From RUG563 sp024681215 (GTDB taxonomy: Bacteria > Bacillota > Clostridia > Christensenellales > Aristaeellaceae): 34,298 bases of DNA. The notes under the pieces are model-generated. The model was not told the DNA's origin. It did not search any database and was given only the letters and a program-made list of their open reading frames with translations. The position numbers were made by a program, and so were the translations under genes. The stretch is from NCBI GenBank assembly GCA_024681215.1, contig JAILBG010000006.1, forward strand, positions 1 through 34,298, written 5' to 3'. Below, in pieces: positions 1 through 7,005 of this stretch (positions are counted from its first letter, which is position 1; each line of letters opens with the position of its first letter).

Positions 1-1
1 T

Positions 2-712
2 CACAAGGGCTGGGGCTCGGAAACCAACGATTTCTTCTGCTGCCACGGCACCCTGGTGCAGGCCAACGCCGCCCTGAACCGCTATCTGTACTACCAGGAC
101 GGGCGGGATATCTACGTGTGCCAGTTCTTTGAAAGCGAAGCGCGGTTCGAGATCGACGGCCGGCAGGTAAAGCTGCGCCAGCGCATCGACCGGCAGACCG
201 GCTCCTTCCACCTGTCCAGCGATTCCGCCGGGCGGCAGAGCATCGGGGAGGTGACCTCCCGGGTGGTGAACAACCCGGAAGCGCTCTGGGTGGTGCTGGA
301 GGTGGAAACGGACGCGCCGGCGTCCTTCCGCCTGCACGTGCGCCGGCCCTCCTGGGCGGGGCAGGGGGAAAGCCGTTTCCTCACCGCGGACCGGGAAGAA
401 TGGGAAACGGGCGGTCATTTCATCGTGGAATACAAAAAATCCGTTTGGTGCGAGCCCCTGGGCGGCGATCCCGGGCGGGTGGCGTACCTGTACGGCCCGG
501 CGGTGCTGGCGGGGCTGACGGACACGGAAATCACCCTGCATCCGGACCCCGCCCGCCCGGAAACCGCCCTGCGGCGCTGCAACGAAAGGGAATGGGGCTC
601 CTGGACGGAGGAATTCATCACCGTCGCCGAGGAGAGGGCCGTGTATTTCGTGCCCCTTTATGATATCGGCTATGAAAATTACGCCGTATATTTCCGGATC
701 GCCGGACGGTAA
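2..712 (+). CDS. GH127 (DUF1680) beta-L-arabinofuranosidase-like glycoside hydrolase, 3' part
   Basis: The reading frame is open from the left edge of the window, so only the C-terminal 236 or so residues are present. Residues 11-17 of the fragment read FFCCHGT, followed by QANAAL. This matches the paired-cysteine segment of GH127 enzymes, where the two adjacent Cys bind zinc and one is the nucleophile of the retaining mechanism. The rest is the beta-sandwich C-terminal part typical of the family, with RRPSWAG and YLYGPAVLAGL. Family members remove beta-L-arabinofuranosyl or related sugars from plant glycans. No signal peptide can be judged because the N-terminus is missing. A serine hydrolase gene follows after 18 bases, so the gene belongs to an operon. 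A GTG at 56 could be mistaken for a start but lies inside the conserved cysteine region. The substrate is uncertain because GH127 and related DUF1680 proteins vary. Confidence 0.85.
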   Translation, partial: HKGWGSETNDFFCCHGTLVQANAALNRYLYYQDGRDIYVCQFFESEARFEIDGRQVKLRQRIDRQTGSFHLSSDSAGRQSIGEVTSRVVNNPEALWVVLEVETDAPASFRLHVRRPSWAGQGESRFLTADREEWETGGHFIVEYKKSVWCEPLGGDPGRVAYLYGPAVLAGLTDTEITLHPDPARPETALRRCNEREWGSWTEEFITVAEERAVYFVPLYDIGYENYAVYFRIAGR

Positions 713-730
713 GCGCGCGGGAGGTGCAGC

Positions 731-1858
731 ATGGATTTTACGAAACTGGAAAAATACCTGGACGGGCTGCGGCGGGAGCACGTGCCCGGATGCGATATCG
801 CCGTGTATCAGGATCATCGGCTGCTGTACCGGCATCAGGCGGGATACCGGGACGAAGCGGGCGAAAGCCCCGTCCGGCCCGACGACACCTATTGGCTGTA
901 TTCCGCCACCAAGCTGTTCACCACCTGCGCCGCCATGCAATTGATCCGGCAGGGAAAAATCAGCCTGGACGATCCGGTGGGGGATTACCTGCCCGCCTAC
1001 CGGCATCTGACCGTGAAAACCCCGGACGGGCCGCGCCCGGCCAGGCGGACGCTGACGGTGCGGCATCTGATGAGCATGCAGAGCGGCATGACCTACGATC
1101 TGGAATCCCCGTCCGTGAAAGCGGCGCTGAAGGCGCGCCCGGACGCGGACACCCGGACGCTGGTGGACGCCATGGCCGGGGAGCCCCTGGAATTCGAGCC
1201 GGGGGAGAATTTCCTCTACAGCCTGAGCCACGACGTCTTGGCCGCGGTGATCGAGGAGGCCGGCGGAAAGCGCTTCTCCGATTACCTGCAAAAGCACGTC
1301 TTTTCGCCGCTGGGGCTTAAGACGATGGACTTTTCCATCCGGCGGAAGGAAAGGCAGAGCGCCCAGTATTTCTGGCACCCGGAGGAGAAGCGCCTGATCG
1401 CGTTTTCCAATGAAGAGAACCGCTACCGCCTGAGCCCCCGCTACGAAAGCGGCGGCGCGGGGCTGACGGGGGACGTGGAGGACTACGCCCTGTTCGCGGA
1501 CGCCCTGGCCTGCGGCGGGGAAACGAAGGACGGAAAAGAGATCCTGGCGCCGGAAATGATCCAGCTGTGGCGGGCCAACCAGCTGGGGCCCGTCAGCCGG
1601 GTTTCCTTCGATACCTGGAACCGCAAGGGCTATTCCTACGCCCTGGGGGTGCGCACTCGGGTGGACCTGGCCCTGGGCGGGCCGGGCAGCCTGGGGGAAT
1701 TCGGCTGGGACGGCGCCGCCGGGGCCTGGACCATGGTGGACCCCGCCCGCCGGCTTTCCGCGTTCTTCGCCATGCACGTGCACAATCACCCCACCGTTTA
1801 CGACGTGATCCATCCCACGCTGCGCGCGCTGATTTACGAAGGGATCGACGCGCCGTGA
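731..1858 (+). CDS. Serine hydrolase, beta-lactamase / class C esterase family
   Basis: This is a 375-residue protein of the beta-lactamase/transpeptidase-like fold. The SxxK nucleophile motif is seen as S58-A-T-K61, followed by a hydrophobic helix. The second motif is Y163-S-L, a YxN/YxS variant, in the usual place. A GWDGAAG segment near residue 320 stands where the third motif (KTG or HxG) is expected, and resembles the WxGAAG form of EstB-type esterases. There is no signal peptide, so the enzyme is probably cytoplasmic and more likely an esterase or peptidase than an antibiotic-resistance lactamase. The ATG at 731 is preceded by GGGAGGTG at a suitable distance. It follows the GH127 gene closely and overlaps the next gene by four bases, so it may deacylate imported oligosaccharides. 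That role is inferred from context only. Confidence 0.85.
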   Translation: MDFTKLEKYLDGLRREHVPGCDIAVYQDHRLLYRHQAGYRDEAGESPVRPDDTYWLYSATKLFTTCAAMQLIRQGKISLDDPVGDYLPAYRHLTVKTPDGPRPARRTLTVRHLMSMQSGMTYDLESPSVKAALKARPDADTRTLVDAMAGEPLEFEPGENFLYSLSHDVLAAVIEEAGGKRFSDYLQKHVFSPLGLKTMDFSIRRKERQSAQYFWHPEEKRLIAFSNEENRYRLSPRYESGGAGLTGDVEDYALFADALACGGETKDGKEILAPEMIQLWRANQLGPVSRVSFDTWNRKGYSYALGVRTRVDLALGGPGSLGEFGWDGAAGAWTMVDPARRLSAFFAMHVHNHPTVYDVIHPTLRALIYEGIDAP

Positions 1859-2307
1859 CGGAAATCATCACCCTGAAGGTGGGGGACCCGCTGTGGCAGG
1901 CGGCGGCTGATTTTGCGGACAGCAGCGCCTGGCGCGCGGGGCCGTATCTGGCCCGGATGATGCGGGAGCGCGCCTTTCTTCCCTGGGAAAGGGTGTTCCT
2001 GGCCCGGGAGGAGGGGGAAAACGCTGGCTACTGCGCGCTGCTCAGGGACGACGAGCTGCCTCCGGAGCACGGCTTTTTTCCCTTTATCGGCTTCGTGTAC
2101 GTGGACGAACGGCGCCGGGGGCGGCGGCTGTCCGAAAAAATGATCGGGCATGCCGTGGCGTATGCGGGGAAATGCGGCTTTCCCCGGGTGTACCTGATGA
2201 GCGGGGAAAAGGGGCTGTACGAGAAATACGGCTTTCGGCCCATGGGGGAATACGAAACGGTATTCGGCACGGTGGATCGGCTGTTCGTAAAAGCAACGAA
2301 CGCATAA
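1855..2307 (+). CDS. GNAT-family N-acetyltransferase
   Basis: This 150-residue protein has the GNAT layout. After an N-terminal helical part comes the strand GFVYVDERRRGRRLS, which is the acetyl-CoA binding motif A (RxxGxx form). It is followed by a helix and then the C-terminal strand and loop GLYEKYGFRPMGEY, typical of this superfamily. I choose GTG 1855, which overlaps the TGA of the serine hydrolase in a GTGA arrangement; this implies translational coupling. A purine-rich GAAGGGA lies about ten bases upstream. The substrate cannot be told from sequence. The gene ends the operon, and a perfect 13-bp hairpin follows within five bases of the stop codon. Confidence 0.8.
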   Translation: MTEIITLKVGDPLWQAAADFADSSAWRAGPYLARMMRERAFLPWERVFLAREEGENAGYCALLRDDELPPEHGFFPFIGFVYVDERRRGRRLSEKMIGHAVAYAGKCGFPRVYLMSGEKGLYEKYGFRPMGEYETVFGTVDRLFVKATNA

Positions 2308-2311
2308 AAAT

Positions 2312-2341
2312 ACAGGCGGATCGATGCTTCGATCCGCCTGT
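2312..2341. terminator. Bidirectional intrinsic terminator between convergent genes
   Basis: A perfect 13-bp inverted repeat (ACAGGCGGATCGA and its complement) with a TGCT loop lies between the GNAT stop and the putP stop. Read on the minus strand it is followed by TATTTTTAT, a good U-tract for putP. Read on the plus strand the tail is TCTGTTTG, which is weaker. Confidence 0.85.
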
Positions 2342-2357
2342 CTGTTTGCGGTTGCGG

Positions 2358-3821
2358 TCAGATTTCCTGTTTGGAAGCCACCTTGTCGAACAGCGCGGTC
2401 ACATTCTGATCGGGGGCTTTGTCCAGCCAGGAAACGATCAGCGCCGCCGCCAGGCCCATGAGGAAGCCGGGAATGATCTCGTACAATCCGGTGTAGCTCA
2501 TGGCGATGAACCAGAGGATATCCACCGCCGCGCCGGTGACGATGCCGGCCACAGCGCCCTTGAAGGTGAGCCGCCGCCAGAACAGGGACAGCAGGATCAC
2601 CGGGCCGAAGGCCGCGCCGAACACGCCCCAGGCGTTGGACACCAGGCTCATAATGGTGCCGCTGGCGGGGTTGGTGGCGATAAGCAGCGCCGCCAGCGCC
2701 ACGATCAGCACCACCAGGCGGCCGATCCAGAACATTTCGGCGTCCTCGGCCTTGCCTTCGCGCAGGATGGGCTTATATACGTCGCTGGCAAAGGCGGAGG
2801 CGCTGGCCAGCAGCTGGCTGTCCGCCGTGGACATGGAGGCCGCCAGGATGGCCGAGAGCAGCACGCCGCTGATGACCGGCGGGAAGATCAGGCGCACCAT
2901 CTGAATGAAGACGGTTTCCGATTCCTTTTCGGTGGCGGCCGCGATCTGGCTGCCCATCAGATGGGTGACGATGCCGGCGGCCACGGCGAAGCCCAGGATC
3001 AGCAGCGTCCAGGTGATGCCGATGCCGGCGCTCTTTTTGATGTCTTTATCCGAACGCACGGACATGAAACGGATGATGATGTGGGGCATGCCGAAGTACC
3101 CCAGGCCCCAGCCCAGGCCGGAAGCGATGTCCGTCCAGCTGGTGAACAGCTTCCAGTAGCTGCCGCCCGCCGGAGCGTCGATGCTCTGGCCGGCCTCGAT
3201 CATATTCAGCGCGAAGATCGGGGCGATGAGCAGCGCCCCCAGCATCAGCATGCCCTGGAAAAAGTCCGTCCAGCACACGGCGGAGAAGCCGCCCAGGAAG
3301 GTATAGGATACGATCACCGCCGCGGCGATGTACATGGCCGTGGTGGACGGGACGCCCACGATCGTTTCAAACAGCGTGCCGCAGGCCGAGATGCTGCTGG
3401 CGGCGTAGATGGTGTACGCCACCAGGAAGATCACCGCGCAGATCACCTGCATGGAGCGGCTCTTGCTCAGGAAGCGGTTGGTCAGGTACTGGGGGATGGT
3501 GATGGAGTCCTTCGCCGCGATGGAATAGCGGCGCAGGCGCGGGGCCTCGAAGATCCAGCTCAGGGCGTAGCCGATGGCCAGGCCGATGGCGATCCAGATC
3601 TTCCCGATGCCGAAGAAATAAATGGAGCCGGGCAGCCCCATCAGCGACCAGGCGCTCATGTCCGACGCGCCGGCGGACAGGGCGGAGACCCAGGGGCCCA
3701 TTTTACGGCCGCCCAGGAAGTATTCCTTTTCGCCGCCGCTGCGCGTTTTGACGTAGAAGTAGACGCCGATGCTCAGCATAAAGGTCAGGTATACGATGAA
3801 TACGATCAGTTCCGTGTTCAA
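2358..3821 (-). CDS. putP: Sodium:proline symporter family transporter (SSS family)
   Basis: This is a 487-residue membrane protein with about 13 hydrophobic segments. Family signatures are GASDMSAWSLMGLPG early in the protein and GGFSAVCWTDFFQGMLML in the middle, both close to the PutP consensus. SSS proteins use the sodium gradient to import a solute; in the PutP branch this is proline. The start is a TTG at 3819-3821, because translation begins NTELIVFIVYLTF directly after it and GAAAGGAG stands nine to ten bases upstream. The gene is monocistronic. It is transcribed away from the arginine operon, sharing the intergenic region 3822-4126. Proline specificity is inferred from family resemblance and could be another amino acid. 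Confidence 0.88.
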   Translation of the reverse strand: MNTELIVFIVYLTFMLSIGVYFYVKTRSGGEKEYFLGGRKMGPWVSALSAGASDMSAWSLMGLPGSIYFFGIGKIWIAIGLAIGYALSWIFEAPRLRRYSIAAKDSITIPQYLTNRFLSKSRSMQVICAVIFLVAYTIYAASSISACGTLFETIVGVPSTTAMYIAAAVIVSYTFLGGFSAVCWTDFFQGMLMLGALLIAPIFALNMIEAGQSIDAPAGGSYWKLFTSWTDIASGLGWGLGYFGMPHIIIRFMSVRSDKDIKKSAGIGITWTLLILGFAVAAGIVTHLMGSQIAAATEKESETVFIQMVRLIFPPVISGVLLSAILAASMSTADSQLLASASAFASDVYKPILREGKAEDAEMFWIGRLVVLIVALAALLIATNPASGTIMSLVSNAWGVFGAAFGPVILLSLFWRRLTFKGAVAGIVTGAAVDILWFIAMSYTGLYEIIPGFLMGLAAALIVSWLDKAPDQNVTALFDKVASKQEI

Positions 3822-3846
3822 GAAAGCTCGCTCCTTTCTGTGGGGA

Positions 3847-3872
3847 CGGCGGGCGGGACGATGGGCCCGCCG
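3847..3872 (-). promoter_or_regulatory. GC-rich hairpin in the putP leader
   Basis: An 8-bp perfect stem (CGGCGGGC / GCCCGCCG) with a 10-base loop lies in the predicted putP 5' leader, about 25 bases before the TTG start and just upstream of the ribosome binding site. It has no U-tract, so it is not a terminator. It could affect mRNA stability or initiation. Confidence 0.4.
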
Positions 3873-3888
3873 CCGGATGAACGATATA

Positions 3889-3917
3889 ATTTTACAGGAT
3901 CATGCAAAAAAATACAA
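3889..3917 (-). promoter_or_regulatory. Putative sigma-A promoter of putP
   Basis: On the minus strand, TTGTAT (3912-3917) and TAAAAT (3889-3894) are separated by 17 bases in an AT-rich patch that differs from the surrounding GC-rich DNA. This would give a leader of roughly 60 bases. Confidence 0.5.
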
Positions 3918-4035
3918 CCCAAAGCATGCCGGGAAACTGTTTTTTTTCGGTACGGAATGCCGCCGGTGCAGGACTGCCATAAAGAAATGAAGAAAAAAGA
4001 ACGGCTCCTTCCGGAAAGTTTTTCGGATCCACCGC

Positions 4036-4064
4036 TTGACAAACGCGGACAGGGGCTGTATAAT
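4036..4064 (+). promoter_or_regulatory. Consensus sigma-A promoter of the arginine operon
   Basis: TTGACA (4036-4041), a 17-base spacer and TATAAT (4059-4064) form a perfect vegetative promoter. The predicted transcription start near 4071 falls at the dyad described next, which fits a strong promoter kept in check by a repressor. Confidence 0.85.
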
Positions 4065-4072
4065 TTCTGCAT

Positions 4073-4096
4073 ATTCATGCACGATAACGCATGAAT
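4073..4096 (+). promoter_or_regulatory. Putative ArgR operator (ATTCATGC-N8-GCATGAAT dyad)
   Basis: A perfect 8-bp inverted repeat with an 8-base spacer spans the predicted start of transcription of argC. Each arm contains the TGAAT/ATTCA half-site that ArgR/AhrC proteins recognise in ARG boxes. The arms face outward, so they look like the inner halves of two adjacent degenerate ARG boxes rather than one canonical box. Binding by ArgR is inferred from position and half-site sequence. Confidence 0.55.
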
Positions 4097-4126
4097 ACAA
4101 TCCCAGAGACGGGACGGAGGGCGGCT

Positions 4127-5062
4127 ATGAAGCGGGTATTCATCGACGGCAGCGCGGGCACCACGGGCCTGAGGATCGCGGAAAGGCTGGCGGCACGGGA
4201 GGATCTTACATTGATCCGTCTGCCGGAGGAGCTGCGCAAGGACCCCGCCGCCCGGAAGGACGCCCTGAATGCGGCGGACGCGGCGTTCCTGTGCCTGCCC
4301 GACGACGCGGCCCGGGAAGCCGCGGCCATGGCGGAAAACGAAAGCACGGTGGTGATCGACACCTCCACCGCCCACCGCACCGCAGCGGACTGGACCTACG
4401 GATTTCCCGAACTGACCGGGCAGAGAGAAAAAATCTGCGCTGCGAAGCGCATCGCCAATCCGGGCTGCCACGCCACGGGGTTCATTTCCCTGATCGCGCC
4501 GCTGACGGAGGCGGGGATCCTTCCCTCCGGCGCGCTGCTTTCCTGCTTCTCCCTGACGGGGTATTCCGGCGGGGGCAAGAAGATGATCGCGGAGTACCAA
4601 TCGGAGGGCCGGGACGCGCTGCTGGACGCCCCCCGCCAGTACGGCCTGGGGCAGACCCACAAGCATCTGCCTGAAATGAAGAAGCTGTGCGGGCTGGAAA
4701 ACGCGCCGGTGTTCTGCCCCGTGGTGGCGCCGTATTACGCGGGCATGGAGGTGACGGTGCCCCTGTTCCGGGAGCAGATCAATTCCGGGATGGAGGAGAT
4801 CCGGGAGGTTTACAGAAATTATTACCGGACCGGCCTGGTGCGCTTCATCGACAGCCCGGCGGAGGGGGGCTTCCTGTCCGCGGGGGCGTACGCGGGGCGG
4901 GACGATCTGGAGATCACTGTGGCCGGCAGCGGGGACCGCATCCTGCTGATCAGCCGGTTCGACAATCTGGGCAAGGGCGCCAGCGGCGCGGCCATCCAGA
5001 ATATGAACCTCGCTCTGGGCATGGAAGAAACCGGAGGGCTGGTGATCGGGCATGGCGGCTGA
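4127..5062 (+). CDS. argC: N-acetyl-gamma-glutamyl-phosphate reductase
   Basis: This enzyme reduces N-acetylglutamyl phosphate to the semialdehyde with NADPH, the third step of ornithine synthesis. The N-terminal nucleotide-binding motif reads GSAGTTGLRIAERL, and the active-site cysteine lies in NPGCHATG. At 311 residues with GTTGL rather than GYTG, it belongs to the shorter type-2 ArgC group. I choose ATG 4127 because GGAGG sits seven bases before it and the Rossmann strand begins at once (MKRVFIDGS). An in-frame ATG at 4091 would add 12 residues but lies inside the dyad and lacks a ribosome binding site. It is the first gene of the operon, and its 3' end overlaps the next gene by 11 bases. 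Confidence 0.95.
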   Translation: MKRVFIDGSAGTTGLRIAERLAAREDLTLIRLPEELRKDPAARKDALNAADAAFLCLPDDAAREAAAMAENESTVVIDTSTAHRTAADWTYGFPELTGQREKICAAKRIANPGCHATGFISLIAPLTEAGILPSGALLSCFSLTGYSGGGKKMIAEYQSEGRDALLDAPRQYGLGQTHKHLPEMKKLCGLENAPVFCPVVAPYYAGMEVTVPLFREQINSGMEEIREVYRNYYRTGLVRFIDSPAEGGFLSAGAYAGRDDLEITVAGSGDRILLISRFDNLGKGASGAAIQNMNLALGMEETGGLVIGHGG

Positions 5063-5516
5063 GGTGAAGATCGACCCCATGACCGTCGGGGATTACGACG
5101 AGGTGCGCGCCCTGTGGCTGACCATCCGGGGCTTCGGCATCCGGGCGCTGGACGATTCCCGGGAGGATATCGCGCGCTTCATCGGCCGCAATCCCACCAC
5201 CAGCGTGGTGGCCCGGGCGGAGGGGAAGATCGTGGGCTCCATCCTCTGCGGGTCCGACGGGCGGCAGGGGGCGCTGTACCACGTGTGCGTGGCCCGGGAA
5301 TACCGCAGGCAGGGCATCGGCACGAAAATGGTGGGCTACTGCATGCAGCGCCTGCGGGACATGGGGATCAACAAGGTGGGGCTCATCGCCTTTACCCACA
5401 ACGACGCGGGCAACGCCTTCTGGAAGCAGATCGGGTGGAAGCAGTCCGACGTGAATTATTATGAATTTGTGCTGAATGAAAAGAACATTACGCGATTTAT
5501 CGGGGAGGATCAGTAG
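5052..5516 (+). CDS. GNAT-family N-acetyltransferase embedded in the arg operon (possible N-acetylglutamate synthase)
   Basis: The 154-residue protein is a single GNAT domain. Motif A is visible as the strand GALYHVCVAREYRRQGIG, with Q87-G-I-G90 as the acetyl-CoA pyrophosphate loop. The C-terminal part HNDAGNAFWKQIGWKQ is the usual motif B region. The ATG at 5052 overlaps the argC stop by 11 bases, and argJ starts one base after this gene's stop, so it is translationally embedded in arginine biosynthesis. The ArgJ pathway still needs a little de novo acetylglutamate, and short single-domain GNAT proteins do this job in some bacteria (mycobacterial Rv2747-type ArgA). A role as N-acetylglutamate synthase is therefore plausible. 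The sequence alone does not prove the substrate, and a protein or amino-acid acetyltransferase remains possible. Confidence 0.85.
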   Translation: MAAEVKIDPMTVGDYDEVRALWLTIRGFGIRALDDSREDIARFIGRNPTTSVVARAEGKIVGSILCGSDGRQGALYHVCVAREYRRQGIGTKMVGYCMQRLRDMGINKVGLIAFTHNDAGNAFWKQIGWKQSDVNYYEFVLNEKNITRFIGEDQ

Positions 5517-5517
5517 C

Positions 5518-6756
5518 ATGCGGAAGATTCCGGGGGGCGTAACGGCGGCGAAGGGCTTTTCGGCGGCCTGCTGCGCCGCGGGCATCAAATATCAGGGCCG
5601 GACGGACATGGCCATGATCGTAAGCGATTCGGACTGCGCCGCGGCGGGCACCTTCACCACGAATCTGGTGAAGGCCGCGCCGGTGGTCTGGGATCAAAGG
5701 ATCGTGTATGAAGAAAAGAAGGCCCGGGCGGTGGTGGTGAACGCCGGCATCGCCAACGCGGCCACGGGCAAGGAAGGCATGCGGCTCTGTAAGCAGACGG
5801 CGGCGTTTACCGGAGAAATCCTGGGGATCCCGGAAAGCCGGGTGCTGCTGGGCTCCACCGGGGTCATCGGCCCCCAGATCCCCCTGGACCGGATCACCGC
5901 GGGGGTGGCCGCCATGAAGGAGACGCTGTCTTCTTCCCTGGAGGCAGGCACCGCCGCCAGCCGCGCCATTATGACCACCGATACCGTGAACAAGGAATTT
6001 GCCGTGGAGTTTGATCTGCCCGGGGGGGACGGCAGCGTTCCGGTGCGTCTGGGGGGGATGAGCAAGGGCAGCGGCATGATCCATCCCAATATGTGCACCA
6101 TGCTGGGCTATATCACCACGGATTGCGCCATAGACCAGGCCCTGCTGCAGAAAGCGCTGAAAGCTGCGGTGCAGGATACTTTCAATATGATTTCCGTGGA
6201 TGGGGACACCAGCACCAACGATACCCTGCTGGTCCTGGCCAACGGGCAGGCGGGGAATACGCCCATCACCGCAGAGGACGAAAGCTACGCCGCGTTCTGC
6301 GAGGCGCTGTTTTCCGTCTGCCGGGACCTGGCGGTGAAAATGGCCGGGGACGGGGAAGGGGCTACCCGCCTGATGGAAATGCGGGTATACAACGCGGACA
6401 CCAAGGACCACGCCCGGACGCTGGCCAAAGCGGTGATTGCATCCAGCCTGGTGAAAGCCATGGTATTCGGCAGAGACGCCAACTGCGGGCGCATCCTGTG
6501 CGCCCTGGGGTACGCCGGGGCGCCGTTCGATCCGGAAAAGATCGAGGTGTATCTCCACGGAGAAAACGGGGAAACCCTCACGTTTTACGATAACGGCTGC
6601 GTATTGCCCTTCGATGAAGAAAAGGCGCTTGAAATGCTCTCCGGAACCGCGGTGCGCTTTTCCTGCAATATGAACATGGGCAAAGAGGAAGCCACCGCCT
6701 GGGGCTGCGATCTGACCTATGATTATGTGAAAATCAACGGGGATTACCGGTCGTGA
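5518..6756 (+). CDS. argJ: Glutamate N-acetyltransferase (ornithine acetyltransferase) ArgJ
   Basis: ArgJ moves the acetyl group from acetylornithine to glutamate, closing the acetyl cycle; some members also use acetyl-CoA. The 412-residue protein has the self-cleavage site in GMIHPNMCTML, where T194 would become the N-terminal nucleophile of the beta chain. The residue before it is Cys193 rather than the common Ala. Other family segments are IMTTDTVNKEFAVEF, NMISVDGDTSTNDT, DGEGATR and GRDANCGRILCALGYAG. The ATG at 5518 is chosen because GGGGAGG lies ten bases upstream and the sequence begins MRKIPGGVTAAKGF, as in relatives. Whether it is monofunctional or bifunctional cannot be told by eye. 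A tandem repeat separates it from argB. Confidence 0.95.
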   Translation: MRKIPGGVTAAKGFSAACCAAGIKYQGRTDMAMIVSDSDCAAAGTFTTNLVKAAPVVWDQRIVYEEKKARAVVVNAGIANAATGKEGMRLCKQTAAFTGEILGIPESRVLLGSTGVIGPQIPLDRITAGVAAMKETLSSSLEAGTAASRAIMTTDTVNKEFAVEFDLPGGDGSVPVRLGGMSKGSGMIHPNMCTMLGYITTDCAIDQALLQKALKAAVQDTFNMISVDGDTSTNDTLLVLANGQAGNTPITAEDESYAAFCEALFSVCRDLAVKMAGDGEGATRLMEMRVYNADTKDHARTLAKAVIASSLVKAMVFGRDANCGRILCALGYAGAPFDPEKIEVYLHGENGETLTFYDNGCVLPFDEEKALEMLSGTAVRFSCNMNMGKEEATAWGCDLTYDYVKINGDYRS

Positions 6757-6771
6757 TCCTCCTTGGTTTCT

Positions 6772-6883
6772 CCGTTCCGGGGCTGTGATTGCCCGGAAGC
6801 GTTGACAGGAGTGTAAAGATCGGGTCCAGGGGGTTGGCCCCCTGGTTCAGGGGTTCGGGGGCTGAAGAAGCCCCCGGAGATCC
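6772..6883. repeat. Hairpin-rich intergenic repeat, copy 1
   Basis: This unit of about 112 bases begins CCGTTCCGGGGCTGTGATT and is followed directly by a second copy that differs at only about a dozen positions. It contains a perfect 8-bp hairpin (CCAGGGGG-TTGG-CCCCCTGG) and a 7-bp hairpin (GGGGGCT / AGCCCCC). Neither is followed by a U-tract, so it need not stop transcription. It carries no convincing gene. It looks like a dispersed intergenic element of the REP/MITE kind, but only these two copies are visible here. Confidence 0.8.
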
Positions 6884-6991
6884 CCGTTCCGGGGCTGTGA
6901 TTGCCTGGAAGCGTTGACAGAATCGTAAAGATCGGGTCCAGGGGGCCGGCACCCTGGTTCAGGGGTTTGGGGGCTGAAGAAGCCCCCGGAA
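6884..6991. repeat. Hairpin-rich intergenic repeat, copy 2
   Basis: This is the second tandem copy, ending just before the argB ribosome binding site. The first hairpin has changed to CCAGGG-g-GCCGGC-a-CCCTGG, so pairing potential is largely kept despite base changes. The second hairpin (GGGGGCT / AGCCCCC) is identical to copy 1. Confidence 0.8.
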
Positions 6992-7005
6992 GAGAAAGGA
7001 AGGTC

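Noticed and set aside
731..1858. Serine hydrolase as an antibiotic-resistance beta-lactamase
   Set aside because: It has no signal peptide, no canonical KTG motif and sits in a glycoside-degradation operon; esterase or peptidase is more likely.
2172..4094. Long plus-strand ORF opposite putP
   Set aside because: It crosses a bidirectional terminator and is antisense to a clear membrane transporter; His/Gly/Gln-rich shadow.
6802..6807. TTGACA in each copy of the tandem repeat, as a promoter for argB
   Set aside because: No -10-like sequence occurs at 16-18 bases; that position lies in the GC-rich hairpin. The second copy has the same problem.
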